Origin: Gemmatimonadetes bacterium 2013_60CM_65_52
GTDB lineage: Bacteria; Gemmatimonadota; Gemmatimonadetes; Gemmatimonadales; Gemmatimonadaceae
Assembly: GCA_002215645.1 (NCBI GenBank)
Contig: NGFI01000013.1
Location: 161,573-225,572, forward strand
DNA length: 64,000 bases
Direction of reading: 5' to 3'
In this document: one piece after another, positions 60,860-64,000 of the stretch
Layout of the letters: every line of letters begins with the position of its first letter
Numbering within the stretch: the stretch's first letter is position 1
Position numbers and translations under genes: made by a program
Notes under the pieces: generated by a model
What the model saw: only the letters and a program-made list of their open reading frames with translations
What the model was told of the DNA's origin: nothing
Database searches by the model: none

Positions 60860-62310
60860 TCGACGGGGCACCCATCGTTCATCGCACCGTTCTTCTCGCT
60901 ACTCTGCTTGCGCTGCCGACGCTCATCGCGCAGCAGCCGGCGCTTTCCCGGGCGGACTCCGGACTCATTCTGCGCATTTTGACAGCGGAGGATCGTCGCG
61001 ATTCCGCAGACGTCGCCCTCGCAGACGGTGCGCGCCACACCGATGTTCGAATTCGCCGACTGGCGCAGCGCGCACGGTGGCGGATTGTGGACTCACGCTT
61101 CGCGGCGCGCGATTCATTGCCGGCGCTCCCCTCACCGCCGCGGTGGGCCGAGCCCGCATGGCGTCTTCGTTATCGCGCACTGACGTCGAAGAGTGACTGC
61201 GCCGAGGTGCGGTCGGCACTCACCGACAGCGTGTGGGCGGTGCGGCTGCACGCAGCCGATCTGGTGACGTCAACCTGCGTCGGCGACGAGAAGATCGCGA
61301 TCGCACTACGGTCGTGGATCGACGAGTTGCCGAAAAACACCTCGCGTCGTTCTCGCGGCGGCGTCTCGTGGCACGCCGCGGCACACGCCGTCGTCGCACT
61401 CGCACGCCTTCGTACGGACGATGCGCGCGCGCGCGCGACAGCGCTGTCGCGTAACAGGCAATGGGAGCTGCGCATGTATGCGACGCGCGCACTCGCCGAC
61501 CTTGCCGACACGGTCCGCTTGCGGGCGCTCGCCGGCGACGCGGATGCCAACGTGAAGGAAGCAGCCATCACCGCGTTGTCGAAGCTCGTTGGTCACGACG
61601 GCGACGACCTCTACGTCGCCGCACTCGAGTCACCCGACGCGCAGGCCGCGCGCGCCGCGGCACTTGCACTCAAGGGTTCCAAACGGGCGGACGTCCGTGC
61701 CGCCGCGAACGAAGCCTTCACACGGTGGACCAGGCGGAACATTTCGTCGGCGCGCGACGTTCGCGTCGCCCTGCTCGAGGCGGCAGGACGGCCGGACACC
61801 GATGATCAGCCACCGGTCCAAACGCACACGTTGCCGCGCGATGTAGTCCGCCTCGCGCTCGGCCAGCGCGTCTTGCTTCGTGTGGTGATGTCGCCCGTCA
61901 GTGGTGGAGGAACCTTTACGGTGCGGCTGCGCGGCGACGTCACTCCAATCATGGCAGCGCGCATCCTCTCACTCGCGCGTCGGCATTACTATGACGGGGG
62001 CCACTGGCACCGCGTCGAGGCCGACTTCGTGATTCAGGGAGCCGGACCAGGAACAAATGAGTACGTCGGATATGAGCAGTATTTTCGCGACGAGCTCGGC
62101 AACGTCCCCCACGTGCGCGGCACCGTCGGCATGAGCACGCGAAGCCACGACACCGGCGATGCGCAATGGTTCATCAACCTCAGGGACAACCTCCGGCTCA
62201 ATCGCGACTACACCGTGTTCGCTGAGATCGTGGATGGCATCGATGTCGTCGACAGAATCCTCGAAGGTGACATCGTGCAGCGAATCTCCGAGGTTGGTCG
62301 TGGCCGGTAG
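60856..62310 (+). CDS. Exported HEAT-repeat and cyclophilin-type peptidyl-prolyl isomerase
   Basis: 484 residues from an apparent CTG start that overlaps the permease stop as CTGA. There is no ATG, GTG or TTG before the hydrophobic signal segment (TVLLATLLALPTLIA). The middle (about 60-320) contains helical repeats of HEAT type (WAVRLHAADLVTS, NVKEAAITALSKLV). The C-terminal cyclophilin domain has FVIQGAGPGTNEYVGY, GTVGMSTRSHDTGDAQWFIN and YTVFAEIVDGIDVVDRI. It probably folds exported proteins. Confidence 0.85.
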   Translation: MIDGAPIVHRTVLLATLLALPTLIAQQPALSRADSGLILRILTAEDRRDSADVALADGARHTDVRIRRLAQRARWRIVDSRFAARDSLPALPSPPRWAEPAWRLRYRALTSKSDCAEVRSALTDSVWAVRLHAADLVTSTCVGDEKIAIALRSWIDELPKNTSRRSRGGVSWHAAAHAVVALARLRTDDARARATALSRNRQWELRMYATRALADLADTVRLRALAGDADANVKEAAITALSKLVGHDGDDLYVAALESPDAQAARAAALALKGSKRADVRAAANEAFTRWTRRNISSARDVRVALLEAAGRPDTDDQPPVQTHTLPRDVVRLALGQRVLLRVVMSPVSGGGTFTVRLRGDVTPIMAARILSLARRHYYDGGHWHRVEADFVIQGAGPGTNEYVGYEQYFRDELGNVPHVRGTVGMSTRSHDTGDAQWFINLRDNLRLNRDYTVFAEIVDGIDVVDRILEGDIVQRISEVGRGR

Positions 62311-62914
62311 TCGATTTCCAAGAGCCTCAGTGCTCGCGGTCGCGCTGATCCTCACGGCGTGCCGCACGAAGGAACCACCACCCGTGAGTCCGCCGGGCCC
62401 GGCGCCCGACTCCTTTCGCGTGACCTTCGAGACCAGCAAGGGCACCATGGTGGTTCAGGTCAACCGCGCCTGGGCGCCCCACGGAGCGGATCGGTTCTAC
62501 CATCTCGCGTCGGAGCATTTCTTCGACGACGTACGCTTCTTTCGCGTGCTCCCCAGGTACATCGCGCAGTTCGGCCTCACGGATGACCGGAAGGCGAACG
62601 AGAAATGGCGGTCGCAGCCCATTCCGGACGATTCCCTTGTGGAGAGCAACCTCCGCGGCACGCTGTCGTTCGCGAGCGAAGGCCCCAACTCACGCACACA
62701 CCAGCTCTTCTTCAACCTCAAGGACAACCCGAGGCTCGACAAGCTGCGATTCGTTCCCATCGGTCGCGTCGTCAGCGGTGTCTCAGTGCTTGACTCTCTT
62801 TACGATGGCTATGGAGACGCGCCCAGCCAGACGGGCATTCGCGCGCGCGGCAACGGCTACCTCGCGACGTTCCCGCGGCTCGACTACATCCACACCGCGC
62901 GTGTTCATGACTGA
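62300..62914 (+). CDS. Cyclophilin-type peptidyl-prolyl isomerase lipoprotein
   Basis: 204 residues from the GTG at 62300. The signal segment VLAVALILTAC ends in a lipobox with Cys, so it is probably a lipoprotein. The cyclophilin domain carries FFDDVRFFRVLPRYIAQFGL, NLRGTLSFASEGPNSRTHQ, LFFNLKDNP and GRVVSGVSVLDSL. It overlaps the preceding isomerase gene by 11 bases and the next gene by 8, so the three are co-expressed. Confidence 0.9.
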   Translation: MAGSRFPRASVLAVALILTACRTKEPPPVSPPGPAPDSFRVTFETSKGTMVVQVNRAWAPHGADRFYHLASEHFFDDVRFFRVLPRYIAQFGLTDDRKANEKWRSQPIPDDSLVESNLRGTLSFASEGPNSRTHQLFFNLKDNPRLDKLRFVPIGRVVSGVSVLDSLYDGYGDAPSQTGIRARGNGYLATFPRLDYIHTARVHD

Positions 62915-64000
62915 TCTCGCCGCCATTGCACGCCAAGCCATCATCGACGAGAAGTTCGAGCCCGAGCTCGATGACGCCGCGTCGCAACAGCTCGCGTCGA
63001 TTCAGACTGCGCCGCTTCCCGGCGCGTTGCGTGATCTGCGCGATCTGCTCTGGAGCTCCATCGACAACCCCGAGTCGCGCGACCTCGACCAGATCGAGTT
63101 CGCCGAGGCGCTGCCCGATGGTGGAATCCGGCTGCTCGTCGGGATTGCCGATGTCGACGCGGAGGTCGCCAAGGCCACCCCGCTCGATCAGCACGCGTTT
63201 GCCAACGCGACGACGGTGTATACGGGTGTCACCGTCTTTCCCATGCTGCCGGAGAAGCTTTCCACCGGACTCACGTCGCTCAACCAGGACGAGGACCGCG
63301 CCATCGTCGCCATCGAGGTGGTGATCAATGCCGACGGAACGCCGAAATCGCATGACGTGTTTCGCGCGCTCGCCCGGAATCGGGCGAAGCTCGCCTATGA
63401 CAGCGTCGGTGCCTGGTTGGAAGGGCGGGGCGCGGCACCCCCGATCGCCGCGCAGATGGCCGGACTGGAAGAACAGCTCTGGCTACAGGATCGCATGGCC
63501 AGCCTGCTGAAAACGCAGCGCGAGAACGCCGGCGCACTGGAGCTCGAGACCATCGAGGCCACACCGGTCACGAAGAACGGCACGATTCAAGGCTTGGCGG
63601 TCACGCGAAAGAACCGCGCGCGGGATCTCATCGAGGACTTCATGATCGCCGCCAACGTCGCCATCGCGCAGATCCTGGCCGAGCGGAATCGGTCGGCAAT
63701 TCGGCGCGTGGTCCGCACGCCAAAGCGCTGGAGCCGCATCGTGGAGGTCGCGGCGAGCTACCATATCTCGCTTCCGGCCGAGCCCGATCCGAAGGCACTG
63801 TCGAACTTTCTAGCCGCACGGCGCGCCGCCGACCCGCAACGCTTCGCGGACCTCTCGCTGACCATCGTGAAGCTGCTCGGTCCTGGTGAGTATGTCGTTG
63901 ACAAGCCTGGGCCGGCGGACGACGAGGGGCACTTCGGACTCGCGGCTCACGACTATTCACATGCGACCGCGCCGAACCGGCGATATGCGGACCTCGTCAC
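62907..64000 (+). CDS. RNB-domain (RNase II/R family) exoribonuclease, 3' end cut by window
   Basis: 364 residues visible, cut by the right edge. The RNB domain begins near residue 55 (ESRDLDQIEFAEAL, then GIADVDAEVAKATPLD), and AHDYSHATAPNRRYADLV near the end is the conserved RNB motif. The domain begins near the N-terminus, so the usual cold-shock domain seems absent. The enzyme degrades RNA 3' to 5'. The ATG at 62907 overlaps the isomerase lipoprotein stop by 8 bases. Confidence 0.9.
   Translation, partial: MTDLAAIARQAIIDEKFEPELDDAASQQLASIQTAPLPGALRDLRDLLWSSIDNPESRDLDQIEFAEALPDGGIRLLVGIADVDAEVAKATPLDQHAFANATTVYTGVTVFPMLPEKLSTGLTSLNQDEDRAIVAIEVVINADGTPKSHDVFRALARNRAKLAYDSVGAWLEGRGAAPPIAAQMAGLEEQLWLQDRMASLLKTQRENAGALELETIEATPVTKNGTIQGLAVTRKNRARDLIEDFMIAANVAIAQILAERNRSAIRRVVRTPKRWSRIVEVAASYHISLPAEPDPKALSNFLAARRAADPQRFADLSLTIVKLLGPGEYVVDKPGPADDEGHFGLAAHDYSHATAPNRRYADLV

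Overview
The window is high-GC DNA (about two thirds G+C by eye), almost fully coding, with genes on both strands. I see no rRNA, tRNA, insertion sequence, prophage or CRISPR array. The gene mix is a Gram-negative chromosome segment: an outer-membrane-type protein, a lipoprotein, MacA/MacB-like export genes, a FliA-type sigma factor, and many hybrid histidine kinases and a Ser/Thr kinase. This fits an environmental free-living bacterium, and Gemmatimonadota is my best guess, but the phylum is inference from style and not shown by any marker gene. Stop/start overlaps of the forms ATGA, GTGA, TTGA, TGATG and apparently CTGA tie many genes into operons.

Layout. 1-2500: edge of a flagellar regulatory locus (FliA-type sigma factor cut by the window edge, NtrC-type activator, and a 53-residue FlgM-like protein behind a near-consensus sigma-28 promoter). 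2534-12832: mixed metabolic and envelope genes (SDR epimerase, PAP2 phosphatase, PAS-rich hybrid kinase, acyltransferase/SDR/DHDPS-like operon, SufE, OsmC, GT87, a degenerate receiver). 12851-16547: RecQ helicase, GT2 glycosyltransferase, THUMP-type RNA methyltransferase. 16785-26441: a four-gene overlapping signalling operon with a 2122-residue HAMP-array histidine kinase carrying three receivers, then CheR, a receiver-less CheB and a receiver/PAS histidine kinase. 26486-32167: an outer-membrane-type protein divergent from a secreted cupredoxin-like protein, which is followed by a membrane Ser/Thr kinase and an overlapping PAS/GAF histidine kinase.

32201-41505: 2-oxoglutarate dehydrogenase E1, a secreted PIG-L deacetylase, NDH-2, a hybrid kinase and an ANTAR response regulator. 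41509-47305 (minus): a BMP-type nucleoside ABC importer plus an MFS exporter. 47382-52488: NAD de novo synthesis (nadB, nadA, nadC) with a lone receiver between nadB and nadA, then a DAO-family oxidase. 52485-56312: a NarL-type two-component pair coupled to a Gfo/Idh/MocA oxidoreductase, and a secreted seven-bladed propeller protein. 56571-60859: a MacA/MacB-like export system. 60856-64000: two exported cyclophilins and an RNB-domain ribonuclease cut by the window edge.

The main theme is signal transduction: more than a dozen kinases, receivers and regulators. The most unusual object is the HAMP-array kinase operon: twelve GD[FL]-centred units at a strict 92-residue period (one spacing of 97), with stretches nearly identical at the DNA level, and coupled to CheR and CheB with no chemoreceptor in the window. 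No gap without a gene exceeds 300 bases. The longest (16548-16784 and 56313-56570) contain palindromes and short repeats that are listed separately.
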